DNA of 64,000 nt from Butyricimonas sp. Marseille-P3923 (GCF_900184685.1 NZ_FXXL01000005.1:434001-498000); one strand, 5' to 3'; numbered from the stretch's first letter, positions 53,125-62,622 are shown. The notes: a model not told the origin generated them from the letters alone. Program-made: numbers and translations.

Positions 53125-54792
53125 TTAATATGGATTATAAGCACCAGGATTTGCACCTGAGCCAAATTTACATATCAAATCAACAATTTCACCAAACCCT
53201 TCCTTATGATACAATTCTACCAATTGGGCTTGTTTCATTTCAACATCGTATGCAACCTCATACACATACACCTCTCCGGATTTCAACGCTATAGCGATAT
53301 GTGCATTATGAATATCTCTCACATAGTCTCTTACCGCCATATGTACAATTTCCGAATTAAAAGTAGGAGCATTCACAAACTGCACATTCCCTTTATTCGC
53401 AGAATAATAATCAAATCCATATAACTTATTACCGGAAGCAACCACGAGTAAATTTTTCCAAGGCAATAAAGTCGCACATTGGTAATCTGCCATCACTCCT
53501 GCATCCAATAAACCAAATTGATGTTCCTCCAGTTCTATCTTTTGCCCCGGCCTGTAATTACTATTCTCTGCATTAATAGAATAGTAACTCCAATAATAAT
53601 TCCCGCTTCGATTTAAGATTGAAAGATAAACAAGAGGATCATAACGAGTAGCTTGTCCTGCCCAAGCATGGAATATATATTCTCCATCTATATTTTTAAA
53701 GAACGAAAAATCTCCTCCATCGGGTACCCGATCATTTAATTCCACGAGGCTACCAATATAATTATCCGCATTAATAGAAAAATTTCCATTATAATACCCA
53801 CCGGGATTACCATCATCACGAACACCAAAGAATGTATTATCCTCTCCTATTCCCAAAAAGAAATTAGCACAATCATACCGGGCTCCACTTCCTTTCATAT
53901 AAGGCAACAACTCCTTTACTTTCTTCTTATTAAACGCCGGTTCACTTAAATAACGACCGGAATGCAAATCAGTCGCAACCGACATCACAGCGGAATAAAC
54001 ATAGTTATCAGAATTTAACAACCATTTCCCACACCAACTAAGCACAGCATCTTGCGGATCAAAATTTGCCGGAAGGCCATCCAAAAACTCCTCTTCAACC
54101 GAACCTACCGGCTGTAATAAATTCCCATCCAGTTCAATACATCCTCCATCATATAGAAGCATTACTTCATCCTCTACTTCTAAATCCGTATAAGATGAAA
54201 AATGAAAATTCTCCACCAATTTACGCGGTCCCCGCCCTAAATTGGGAGTAACGTTCATATCCGTTCCTACATAAACAACTGTATCCACACTCTGTTCTTT
54301 CCCGTCTTCTCCTACAACAATTTTCGTCTTTTTTTTCGACAAGATTATTGATAATTCAGACTCTCCCGAAGCAGACTTTGATAACACTAGCCATCCGTTT
54401 TTCCATGCGGGAACAACAGTTACCACGATATTCTTACTAAACGTAATTCCCGTTTTATTATCCGTGGCTGTAAAAACTAAATTACATGCTCCCACCTTAT
54501 CCGCCGTGTAAGTATAATCTTTCGTATCTGAAAGTTTTAACATTTCCTTCGTTTCACCCAAATACCATGCGCAAGTAGCATCAGGATTTAAAGTATCTAT
54601 CGAAAAATGTACTCTCGGCTCAAACAATTGCGACTCACCTAGATAAAGTGTATACTCATTCTGAATATTAGAAACACCTTTACTATTCCAATTTTCAAAA
54701 TCATTTATATCTCTATAATCATAATTACTCTTATCATCTAAACAGCCAACTGCCGATAAAAGTATACATATCCATAAAAATTTTCTCTTCAT
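53125..54792 (-). CDS. PKD-like family surface lipoprotein
   Basis: A 555-residue lipoprotein: lipobox AVGC then LDDKSNYDYRDIND. PKD-like strands in the first 140 residues (ATCAWYLGETKEM; GACNLVFTATDNKTGITF), then GWLVLSKSASGESELSIIL, and a beta-rich C-terminal region (LPWKNLLVVASGNKLYGFDYY; HIAIALKSGEVYVYEVAY). Near copy of the protein at 33771. Encoded 12 bp after DUF4843 and followed by a terminator, it closes the import part of locus 5. Likely on the cell surface with SusD; the ligand is not known. Confidence 0.86.
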   Translation of the reverse strand: MKRKFLWICILLSAVGCLDDKSNYDYRDINDFENWNSKGVSNIQNEYTLYLGESQLFEPRVHFSIDTLNPDATCAWYLGETKEMLKLSDTKDYTYTADKVGACNLVFTATDNKTGITFSKNIVVTVVPAWKNGWLVLSKSASGESELSIILSKKKTKIVVGEDGKEQSVDTVVYVGTDMNVTPNLGRGPRKLVENFHFSSYTDLEVEDEVMLLYDGGCIELDGNLLQPVGSVEEEFLDGLPANFDPQDAVLSWCGKWLLNSDNYVYSAVMSVATDLHSGRYLSEPAFNKKKVKELLPYMKGSGARYDCANFFLGIGEDNTFFGVRDDGNPGGYYNGNFSINADNYIGSLVELNDRVPDGGDFSFFKNIDGEYIFHAWAGQATRYDPLVYLSILNRSGNYYWSYYSINAENSNYRPGQKIELEEHQFGLLDAGVMADYQCATLLPWKNLLVVASGNKLYGFDYYSANKGNVQFVNAPTFNSEIVHMAVRDYVRDIHNAHIAIALKSGEVYVYEVAYDVEMKQAQLVELYHKEGFGEIVDLICKFGSGANPGAYNPY

Positions 54793-54804
54793 AATATTTC
54801 TTTT

Positions 54805-55554
54805 TTAACCGACAACAGGAATTACAATCGGATCACCATTCTCATCACACAAAGGCTTACCGGCATTTTCCGGAGCATCATTGTATTCTTGAACACGATA
54901 TTTCAATCTCAGAGAATATTTTTTTAATATTGCCGTATCTTCTCCATCAAATACGACATTATCCTTCGCCAATTCTTCTAAAAACATAGTATATTTTACC
55001 TCGGAATAACTTCCCAAATAATAGGTTTCCGCAATATTGAAAATATTGGCATACCCGTATCCACCATTTAATTCTGTCCACCATTTAGGACGTTCTAATT
55101 TATCAGATACCTGAAATATTGCCCGACGGAAATTCAATTCCCCCTCCTTTACTTCATCATTGGCGTCAACTTTCAATACCAAGCGATATGCCTTCTCTGC
55201 CAATATGGGACCATTGTAAAGAATTATTTCTATCGTATCTTGATCTTGACCGGCAGGAAAAACACATTTCTCCGGTAACTTATAAAGCTCCACTGGCAAA
55301 GTAGTCATTTCCTTATCAACAGATATCGTGTATTCACGTTCTCCTCGCTCCCATACTCCCACGGCTTTTACCGGAATCTCCCAAGTCACTTCCCCTGCCG
55401 GATAAGACTTAAAAGACAGCACCACACTATCTTTTGTCGCATCGGCGACAAAAGAAACATATAAAGAATCATCGGAATACTCCATAATTTCCTTCTCTTC
55501 ACAAGAAGTCAATATCCCGATAAATATAAATACCAAAATAAAATATCTTTTCAT
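54805..55554 (-). CDS. DUF4843 family lipoprotein
   Basis: A 249-residue lipoprotein, lipobox LTSC, then EEKEIMEYSDDSLYVSF. It shares with the protein at 35425 the strands VLSFKSYPAGEVTWEIP, KCVFPAGQDQDTIEIILYN, the PKWWTELNGGYGY segment and SEVKYTMFLEELAKD. It lies 10 bp after the SusD stop. Family members are always found with SusD and PKD-like lipoproteins; their biochemical role is not established. Confidence 0.87.
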   Translation of the reverse strand: MKRYFILVFIFIGILTSCEEKEIMEYSDDSLYVSFVADATKDSVVLSFKSYPAGEVTWEIPVKAVGVWERGEREYTISVDKEMTTLPVELYKLPEKCVFPAGQDQDTIEIILYNGPILAEKAYRLVLKVDANDEVKEGELNFRRAIFQVSDKLERPKWWTELNGGYGYANIFNIAETYYLGSYSEVKYTMFLEELAKDNVVFDGEDTAILKKYSLRLKYRVQEYNDAPENAGKPLCDENGDPIVIPVVG

Positions 55555-55564
55555 AGCCGTTCAA

Positions 55565-57082
55565 TTATAAATTAGTTTCACCATCAGGAAGAGGTACAAC
55601 AAATATCTTTTCACTTGCAAGAATAGAAGACTTATAACGGTCTGCAGGTATATTTTTATTCAGACGTTTATAAATATAAAATGTTTGTCCTTCACCCATC
55701 CAATCCCGACGCATATCATTTATCAAAACATCCATAAAAGCATCCGTTGACAAAGCATTATCTACCGCCAGTACAGAATTATCCGAAGTTCTCAAACCAC
55801 GTCCTTGCTTTACAAATTTCAAATGCGTTTTCGCTTCCGTCAAACCTTCTTCTGTTCCCTGTTTTGCAAGTACTTCTGCTGCGATATAATACATTTCACT
55901 CATACGAACCATCGGCACCATCGTATTAGCTATATCCATGTAAGAGCCTGATTTTGAATCATCATATTTTTTGAATCGATAGTAATAATGATAATTATTC
56001 ATATCTTCAATCCAATAGGTAAATCGCTTATCATTACTTGTCATCACATCATTCCGAGCACTCAAATCTTCTCCAAAATAATTATTTTCAGCCTCGCATA
56101 TACTCAAATAGATAGGACTATTTCCCTCAAGTCGAGTCATTCCACCATATAGTTTTGACAAATCAATCACGTGTAATCCCCAGATCACATCTGAAGTAAA
56201 TTTCATATCACCGTTATATGTATTATCCCTAAACCGAAATGCACTCTTCTCCTTTGCGAACTTAATTACTTCATTTGCCTGTTCCAATGCAGCATTCTCT
56301 TGTTGCGCATATAAATACACTCGAGCCAACAGTGCTGTTGCCGCCCAATAATTTAAACGATATCCTCTTCTATTTAAAAAAGTGTTTTCTCCAATTCCCG
56401 GAATATCAAATACTCCTTGCGCAAAAGAATTAGCAGAATCCACTTCCCATAATAACTTTTTAGCCTCTTTCAAATCCCCGATGATAGCAGTCAAACATTC
56501 CTCAACGGTTTTCAATTGAGATACATAGGTTGGATATACATCCACATAAGGAATAAATTTTCGACCTCCGGGAGATGTAACAGGTGCCGGCGCAAACAAC
56601 CGCAACATATCAAATTGCAAAAACGCACGCAACGCCAATGCTTCACCCCAAATTGCTGATTTTTCCCGATTCTTTAAATAAAACATATCCGAGTCTGCAT
56701 CCTTTATCTGTTGTATCAAATTATTACAATTCGCTACAACGTTATAAGTTTCCTTCCACATAGATGAAATTACAGGCTTCAGTCGGGAATTATCCCATGC
56801 ATATGTCGCAGCACCGTATTCCATCACATCAGCAGCCGCGTAAGAATAATCATACACCTGTCCCAATGCATCCACCACTCCCCAACTAAGATGCATACCA
56901 TACATATTTTGAGATTCCATAGAATAATAAATCCCGTTCAAAGCGTGCCGGAAACCATTACCGGAAGTAAATACATCTTCCTCCGCAATTTCATCCTCCG
57001 GTCTCACGTCCAACCATCCATCACAAGAAGAAAGAAAAACTGGCAGGACAAAACCCAACAATAATAATTTATATCTTTTCAT
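55565..57082 (-). CDS. SusD/RagB-family lipoprotein
   Basis: A 505-residue SusD homologue: lipobox LSSC, then DGWLDVRPEDEIAEEDVF. ALALRAFLQFDMLRLFAP, WAATALLARVYLYAQQENAAL and VRMSEMYYIAAEVLAKQG are the family helical motifs; the end is FVVPLPDGETNL. It is the closest relative of the SusD at 36190. Encoded 12 bp after SusC. Expected to form the lid of the SusC encoded upstream and to bind the same class of ligand as locus 4. Confidence 0.93.
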   Translation of the reverse strand: MKRYKLLLLGFVLPVFLSSCDGWLDVRPEDEIAEEDVFTSGNGFRHALNGIYYSMESQNMYGMHLSWGVVDALGQVYDYSYAAADVMEYGAATYAWDNSRLKPVISSMWKETYNVVANCNNLIQQIKDADSDMFYLKNREKSAIWGEALALRAFLQFDMLRLFAPAPVTSPGGRKFIPYVDVYPTYVSQLKTVEECLTAIIGDLKEAKKLLWEVDSANSFAQGVFDIPGIGENTFLNRRGYRLNYWAATALLARVYLYAQQENAALEQANEVIKFAKEKSAFRFRDNTYNGDMKFTSDVIWGLHVIDLSKLYGGMTRLEGNSPIYLSICEAENNYFGEDLSARNDVMTSNDKRFTYWIEDMNNYHYYYRFKKYDDSKSGSYMDIANTMVPMVRMSEMYYIAAEVLAKQGTEEGLTEAKTHLKFVKQGRGLRTSDNSVLAVDNALSTDAFMDVLINDMRRDWMGEGQTFYIYKRLNKNIPADRYKSSILASEKIFVVPLPDGETNL

Positions 57083-57094
57083 ATTGATTATTTT

Positions 57095-60000
57095 CTAGAA
57101 AGTTGCACGTAATGAAAAATTTACACTCCGGGCAAATGGATAACTCGTACCACGTTCCTGTTTTACCGTAGATAACCGGAATAAATCACTTGCCTGCACT
57201 TCAAAACGAAGAGTCTTCAAAAACATCTTTTTCAACCATTCCGTATTAAAATCATAACTTACTGTCAAAGCAGACAAAGAAAGAACATCTTCATTTTGCA
57301 CGAAACGAGAAGAAGGCAATGTCGTATCATCCTTGCTCTTAATATCCTTAAACCGAGCTATATCTCCCGGTTTTTCCCAACGTTGGGTCAACACCCGCTT
57401 ATCAACATTAGCATATTGAATATCGGCATTTTCCACTTGATTCACGAGAGTTTCATTGTAAATCTGCTTTCCCCAATCATACGCAAAAGATGCAAAAATT
57501 GAAAAGTTTTTATACATTATATTAAAACCAAATGAACCACTGGCATCAGGTTCCGTATCCCCGAGAGGAATTTCTTGTGAAGCCTTCCAAACACTACTTA
57601 CTTCTCCCGTCCGATAACGAAATAATTCTTTTCCCGTGGTCGGATCTATTCCTAGAGAACGTACTCCATATATAGAAGTTAAAGAAGCTCCTTCTTCATA
57701 TTTCATAATTGGTTTTGCTAATTCTTCCGGAGTTTTATCCCAACTTGCATTCAAAGACAAACTCTCTTCCGCATCGGCGTAATAATCATCTACTTGAGAA
57801 TTATATGCCTTCAATGCATCTGATACTTTTAAAATCTTATTTACATTATGATTCAAATTTCCCCATAAAGCGACATTCCACGTTTTCGATCTAACTATAT
57901 CATAACGAAAATTAATATCAAATCCCTTGTTCAAGGTTTCTCCCAAATTACTCTTGTACGATGAGAAACCGGCAGAGAAAGGCAATGTCACATCCGTAAT
58001 CAAATCTACAGTTTTATTGTAATAATAATCAAAATTCAGTGTAACCCGATTGTTTAAAAAACTTAGATCTGTACCGACATTCAATTTATTCGTTGTTTCC
58101 CATTTAAGATCTTTATTTCCTAAAGCCTTCAAGGCGATACCAAATCCGGAAACATACCAACGATCAAAAGTCCTATAAATAGTCGAGGCACTATAAGAAG
58201 GGAAATTCACCTTACCGGTTTGTCCGTATGAAACACGTAACTTCAATTGATTGATATACTCATTATTTTTCAAAAAAGAATAGTTATGAATATTTACACC
58301 AAGTCCTCCTGACCAGAAAGGAGCCCACTTCTGATTAGAACCGAATTCGGAAGAACCGTCAAAACGAACCGCCAAATCTGCCAGATAAACATCATTCCAA
58401 CTATAATTGGCAAGTAATACGAATCCCATAAGTCTCTTCATACTTTGAGTCTTAGAAGGCTTTACGAATATCTCTGCCGCATAATTAGGAGAATGATACT
58501 CCCCGGAAGGAAATCCCCTATAATGAGCTGAAGTACTTTCCGACTTTCTAGAAGTAGCATTCATAACAAGCGAAGTATTAAGCGCATGCAACCCAAAAGC
58601 CTTTGTAAAATAAACACCAACCTGAGTATCCCATTTTGTAGAATTTCCACTCGTCGTGTAGAGATCACCATATAAAGAAGATTGATCGCTATTATCTTTT
58701 GCAGTTGCGTTAGCAGAAAGCGGATCAATAAAACGTTCGCTTCTGGTTAATTCTTTCGTGACCGCAAATTGCCCTTTCAAATGTAATGCATCCGTTAAAA
58801 ACCAATTCGCCATGATACGATCCGTGAAAACATCTGTCTTATCCCACTTGTAATTATTCAATAAAGCCTCATATAACGGGTTATTCAATTCTCTACCCCT
58901 TGAGTTTTGGGAAAACTCTAATGCACCAGAAACCAACACACCATCTTTATCATAAGGACGATCATAAGGCTGCAAATGCGAATAGTCACTAAAATCTCCA
59001 TAAGGAGAATCCGGTGCATCGGTATATTCATATTCTATATAATTCACTACCTGTAAATTCTTTACACGGTAATCAACATGAAAACCAAAATTAAGCACAT
59101 CCCGATAAGAATCTTTCATAACTCCGTTATTAGTCGCATAACTCAAATCAAGACCGTAACGCAAATCTTTATTTCCTCCTTCTACCGAGAAACTATGGTT
59201 CTGATCAAAAGTATTTCGCAAAGGCAACGACAACCAATCGGTCGTTACTCCCTCTTCTACTCGAACTTTACGCTTATTGTACTCATTTAACGCTTGCGCC
59301 CAATTATAAAAATTAGAATTTCCCGGCACATATAAATTCGCCCGTTTCTCTATTTCCAATTTCTCTCTCGCATTTGCCAAATTATAATCAGACAAGTCAG
59401 GCATATTCACTTTCCCAGTAAATCGATACGAAATAGTCACTTCTCCCGGTTTAGGAGCAACTGTTGTTATAACAATTACGCCATTGGCTGCCCGAGAACC
59501 ATACATTGCAGTTGCCGCAGCATCCTTCAAAATTTGAATATTCTCAACCCTCATCGGGTCCATATCATACACCTTCTGCACATCAACCTCAAATCCGTCC
59601 ATGATAAACACCGGAAGATTTGGATTATTCTTTAAATTAGATTTCGACAAAGCATCTGACTCTAATTCTTTCACTCCAATACCGGATCGACCGCGAATAT
59701 AAATCTCTGGAATTGCATTCGGATCTGAACCCCACCTATTACTTTGCTGAATACGAAAAGAAGGATCAAAAGTAGACAACGCTTGAATAACATTTGTAGA
59801 AGAAGCTTTTAATAATTCTTCTCGTTTAACTGAAACCGCACTACCTGTAAAACTTTCTTTTCTAATATTTCCATATCCGGTCACCACCACCTCATCCAAG
59901 TTTTCCGTGTCTGGTTCCATCCGAATAGAAATTTCTTTACTCAAATCTTTCACCTTACCCACGTTCAACTCGTATGATTTCATCCCCACGAAAGTGAAAA

Positions 60001-60523
60001 CCAAAATCAGCGTATCTCGCTTGGGTAATTCAATTTTAAATTTTCCGTCAATATCCGTCACCACTCCGACAGTTGTACCTTTCAACAAAACCGTCACACC
60101 CGGAAGAACTTCTCCCCTTTCATCTACGACCTTTCCTTTGACTGTCACTTTTTTAATCTCATCTTTTTTGTCGTCCGGAGTAATCACGATCAGATTATCG
60201 ACAATCTTGAAGCTATACTTCGTACCTGCCAGACAAGCCGTCAAAACTTCTTGCACGGAGGCATTCGTGAATGAACGGGTAATTCCCGTAATCCCCTTGA
60301 TTTCCTCGTCGTTGTACAGGAACTCATAATTTGTTTTTTGCTTTAACACACGCAAGACTTCACTCAAAGACTGTTGCTCAAACTGAACTGTAATGTTCTG
60401 TTGACCAAAAGCATTTTCACTAGAAAATGCAAAATGTGTGAGTAGCAGCATCACCATCATCAGCTTGCAGACCAATGATCGTTTACCGCAACTGAACACG
60501 CAGTTTTTAATTTTTCTTTTCAT
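57095..60523 (-). CDS. SusC/RagA TonB-dependent transporter with a different STN domain
   Basis: A 1142-residue transporter. From the TonB-box region (DEVVVTGYGNIRKES) to the C-terminus it is almost a copy of the SusC at 37728 (IRGRSGIGVKEL, DMDPMRVENIQILKD, and the same C-terminal strand), but the first 210 residues are different. The signal peptide ends near SENAFGQ and the STN reads VQFEQQSLSEVLRVLKQKTNYEFLYNDEEIKGI, unlike the EEV.KYGKR type in the other two SusC proteins. Its FecR partner at 60782 is also of a different lineage. So the sensory end appears to have been exchanged while the transport part is shared with locus 4. Confidence 0.95.
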   Translation of the reverse strand: MKRKIKNCVFSCGKRSLVCKLMMVMLLLTHFAFSSENAFGQQNITVQFEQQSLSEVLRVLKQKTNYEFLYNDEEIKGITGITRSFTNASVQEVLTACLAGTKYSFKIVDNLIVITPDDKKDEIKKVTVKGKVVDERGEVLPGVTVLLKGTTVGVVTDIDGKFKIELPKRDTLILVFTFVGMKSYELNVGKVKDLSKEISIRMEPDTENLDEVVVTGYGNIRKESFTGSAVSVKREELLKASSTNVIQALSTFDPSFRIQQSNRWGSDPNAIPEIYIRGRSGIGVKELESDALSKSNLKNNPNLPVFIMDGFEVDVQKVYDMDPMRVENIQILKDAAATAMYGSRAANGVIVITTVAPKPGEVTISYRFTGKVNMPDLSDYNLANAREKLEIEKRANLYVPGNSNFYNWAQALNEYNKRKVRVEEGVTTDWLSLPLRNTFDQNHSFSVEGGNKDLRYGLDLSYATNNGVMKDSYRDVLNFGFHVDYRVKNLQVVNYIEYEYTDAPDSPYGDFSDYSHLQPYDRPYDKDGVLVSGALEFSQNSRGRELNNPLYEALLNNYKWDKTDVFTDRIMANWFLTDALHLKGQFAVTKELTRSERFIDPLSANATAKDNSDQSSLYGDLYTTSGNSTKWDTQVGVYFTKAFGLHALNTSLVMNATSRKSESTSAHYRGFPSGEYHSPNYAAEIFVKPSKTQSMKRLMGFVLLANYSWNDVYLADLAVRFDGSSEFGSNQKWAPFWSGGLGVNIHNYSFLKNNEYINQLKLRVSYGQTGKVNFPSYSASTIYRTFDRWYVSGFGIALKALGNKDLKWETTNKLNVGTDLSFLNNRVTLNFDYYYNKTVDLITDVTLPFSAGFSSYKSNLGETLNKGFDINFRYDIVRSKTWNVALWGNLNHNVNKILKVSDALKAYNSQVDDYYADAEESLSLNASWDKTPEELAKPIMKYEEGASLTSIYGVRSLGIDPTTGKELFRYRTGEVSSVWKASQEIPLGDTEPDASGSFGFNIMYKNFSIFASFAYDWGKQIYNETLVNQVENADIQYANVDKRVLTQRWEKPGDIARFKDIKSKDDTTLPSSRFVQNEDVLSLSALTVSYDFNTEWLKKMFLKTLRFEVQASDLFRLSTVKQERGTSYPFARSVNFSLRATF

Positions 60524-60559
60524 TGATAATTTATTTAGGTCATTTTTAGTATCCGATTA

Positions 60560-60603
60560 CTTGAAACAAGGGGCAAAACACGAAAGAATCGCCCCTTTTC
60601 AAG
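60560..60603. repeat. Imperfect inverted repeat upstream of SusC (locus 5)
   Basis: CTTGAAACAAGGGGC (60560-60574) pairs with GCCCCTTTTCAAG (60591-60603) apart from a two-base bulge. It lies in the predicted 5' leader of SusC, 37 bp before its ATG. It could fold in the leader mRNA and affect translation. Confidence 0.55.
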
Positions 60604-60712
60604 CAACTGATGTTTATTAAAAAATACTACACACTCTCGTAATGAAATTTATTCACTACATGGGACCCTCCAAACTTGGTTTTTTCAAGAAAATAGCGTA
60701 TATTTGTGGAAT

Positions 60713-60780
60713 CCCTTTTGGGTTTATTTTTAGTACACATTTTATAAGGCCGGAGTTGCAGCTTCGGCTTTATTCTTTAC
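60713..60780 (+). ncRNA. Candidate cis-antisense sRNA at the FecR-SusC junction (locus 5)
   Basis: On the + strand, CTTG (60675-60678), 20 bases, then TATATTTG (60699-60706) match the -33 TTTG / -7 TAnnTTTG promoter with correct spacing. A terminator-like hairpin GCCGGAG (60749-60755) / CTTCGGC (60762-60768, one G-T pair) is followed by TTTATTCTTT. The predicted transcript, about 65-70 nt, would be antisense to the FecR-SusC intergenic RNA and contains no credible coding sequence. It is the best promoter-terminator pair of the three loci. Confidence 0.5.
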
Positions 60781-60781
60781 A

Positions 60782-61960
60782 CTACTTTTCCATCACTGTC
60801 ACTGTTTTTCCTTTCAATTCAAATTTAATTTTTGTCGTTAAACTCAATAATTCCAGTACATCTGCGATATTAGCGTAACGAGGCAAATACCCTGTGAAAT
60901 GATAATTCTTCACTGTTTCTCCCATGTAAATCACATCTATATTATACCATCTCGCCAATTTCTTCAATATCTCTTCCATGGTTTCGCTCTGGAACCGGAA
61001 ATTCTCCTTCATCCACGTGGTATACACTTCCACATCCACTTCCTTCACATCCACTCGTCCGGCTTTAATCACAGCCTGTTGCCCCGGTTTCAACACCGTC
61101 TGGCGACCGTTCATATCAATCTCTATCTTCCCGGAAGCCAACGTAGTTTTGGAATCTTTCTCGTCCTCGTAATCATTCACGTTAAACGAGGTTCCCAACA
61201 CTTTCACATCATAATCTCTGCAACGCACGATAAAAGGCTTCGCCGCATCTTTAGCGACTTCAAAATAAGCTTCCCCGGAAAGATATACCACCCGCCGATC
61301 GCTATTCGCGAAACTTTCCGGAAACCGGAGTTCTGTCTGGGCATTCAAGTATACATGCGTTCCGTCACCCAATGTTATTTTATACTCTCCCCCTCTGGGT
61401 ATTTCTATTTTATTATATCGTATCTCCTTCAAGGAATCCGGACGTTGAAGATCTGTAAAAACAACTTCCTTACCATCATTCGCGGCAAAAGCCGAAGCTA
61501 ATTCCACGTTATCTAACGAATCCAGATGATAGACAGCGCCAGAGGCAATTGTCAACGTTGCCATCGGACGCCCGGGAACAATCTTGACCACCTCTGCCAC
61601 CTCAACAACTTTATTCTCGGACTTTTTATCCCGACTCATCCACAATGCTAGCGAAACACCCAACACCACAACAACAGAAGCCGCGATACGATACATCGCA
61701 CCCAATTTTTTCCTGTGTCGACGAGCAACCTTCCGGGTTACTTCCGTCCACGCCTTATCCGCATCATACGACACAATCTTACGAATATCTTTAATTTGCA
61801 ACTCTTCATCTTGTACACGGGCGAAAAGAACCTTGTGGGAATCGGACTCATCTAGCCATGCTTCGAGTTTCGACCGCCCCTCGTCATCAATTTCATTCCG
61901 CAAATACGCCAGTATTAAAGCGGCAATGTCATACTGATATATATTACTTTTCTCTTTCAT
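60782..61960 (-). CDS. FecR-family anti-sigma factor without adjacent sigma gene
   Basis: A 392-residue FecR homologue: N-terminal region YQYDIAALILAYLRNEIDDEG, transmembrane helix at about 91-108, periplasmic FecR domain (IPRGGEYKITLGDGTHVYLNAQT; VVYLSGEAYFEV) and C-terminal DUF4974 domain (EILKKLARWYNIDVIYMG; ending KTVTVMEK). Unlike the other two FecR proteins its N-terminus lacks the EY.K.Y.I..LIAK pattern, so it probably binds a different sigma. No sigma gene lies beside it: the upstream neighbour is an acetyltransferase on the same strand. Its presumed partner is the divergent-type STN-SusC at 57095, 258 bp downstream. Confidence 0.94.
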   Translation of the reverse strand: MKEKSNIYQYDIAALILAYLRNEIDDEGRSKLEAWLDESDSHKVLFARVQDEELQIKDIRKIVSYDADKAWTEVTRKVARRHRKKLGAMYRIAASVVVVLGVSLALWMSRDKKSENKVVEVAEVVKIVPGRPMATLTIASGAVYHLDSLDNVELASAFAANDGKEVVFTDLQRPDSLKEIRYNKIEIPRGGEYKITLGDGTHVYLNAQTELRFPESFANSDRRVVYLSGEAYFEVAKDAAKPFIVRCRDYDVKVLGTSFNVNDYEDEKDSKTTLASGKIEIDMNGRQTVLKPGQQAVIKAGRVDVKEVDVEVYTTWMKENFRFQSETMEEILKKLARWYNIDVIYMGETVKNYHFTGYLPRYANIADVLELLSLTTKIKFELKGKTVTVMEK

Positions 61961-62109
61961 ACACTATTAATACACGACCCCTCGAAAAAAGGATTAAACG
62001 GGATTCTTTTTTTTTACGAAAAAAGTGTACGCAATTCGATATATCAAAAATACAACAGCATATTCACCTGAATACAAGCATATTAAATCTCAAAGAAACG
62101 AAGAAAAAA

Positions 62110-62622
62110 TTACGTTTTATTCACCCGAAAAACCAAATGCAACATATCAACACCCCGAAAATGTTTAACAAAAGCCGCCACTTTTTTCATCCCGTTCCGC
62201 GATGCCACGTTTTGAGAAGCGACATTCGTATCCCGTATTATCGAGTACACTTCATCAAAACCCAACTTTTCAAAAGCATACTCCTTGCAAGCAATAGCCG
62301 CTTCCGTGGCATACCCTTTACGCCAAAACTCTTTTCTCAACAGATAACCGACTTCCGGAATCCGCTTCCCGTCACAATCTTGCCACGTGACACCACATTG
62401 TCCTATTAACTCCCCACTCTCTTTCTCCACAACTCCCCACAACCCGAAACCATCATTCGCGTATCTCCGGAATTGTCGGTCCAACCATTCCTGCACCTCC
62501 TGATCATTATAAGCCCCCTCGTAAGCATACATCACCACGGGATCTTGTAATAACTTACACACTTCATCAAAATCTTCTTGAACAAGTTCTCTTAAAATCA
62601 ATCTTTCCGTTTCCAGTATCAT
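62110..62622 (-). CDS. GNAT-family N-acetyltransferase (RimJ/RimL-like)
   Basis: A 170-residue cytoplasmic acetyltransferase. It begins MILETERLILREL, the classical start of the RimJ/RimL-type GNAT family, followed by GLWGVVEKESGELIGQCGV, the acetyl-CoA-binding stretch EVGYLLRKEFWRKGYATEA and the C-terminal NVASQNVASRNGMKKVA. The reading frame extends upstream to 62703, but ATG 62622 is preceded by AAAAGGTGAAAAT and aligns with the family start. It transfers acetyl from acetyl-CoA to an amine; the acceptor could be a ribosomal protein N-terminus, an antibiotic or a small molecule. It is probably unrelated to the SusCD loci; it lies 149 bp before the FecR gene, with no terminator seen between. 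Confidence 0.88.
   Translation of the reverse strand: MILETERLILRELVQEDFDEVCKLLQDPVVMYAYEGAYNDQEVQEWLDRQFRRYANDGFGLWGVVEKESGELIGQCGVTWQDCDGKRIPEVGYLLRKEFWRKGYATEAAIACKEYAFEKLGFDEVYSIIRDTNVASQNVASRNGMKKVAAFVKHFRGVDMLHLVFRVNKT

Noticed and set aside
60642-60878. Small + strand open frame of 78 codons between FecR and SusC
   Set aside because: It begins before the predicted + strand promoter, runs into the FecR gene on the other strand and has no recognisable features; the region is better explained as a small RNA.
61968-61996. Two-box motif upstream of the locus 5 FecR
   Set aside because: TAATCC...GTGTATTA has the right spacing but mismatches in both boxes, and it would place the transcription start at or inside the start codon; kept only as a degenerate trace.
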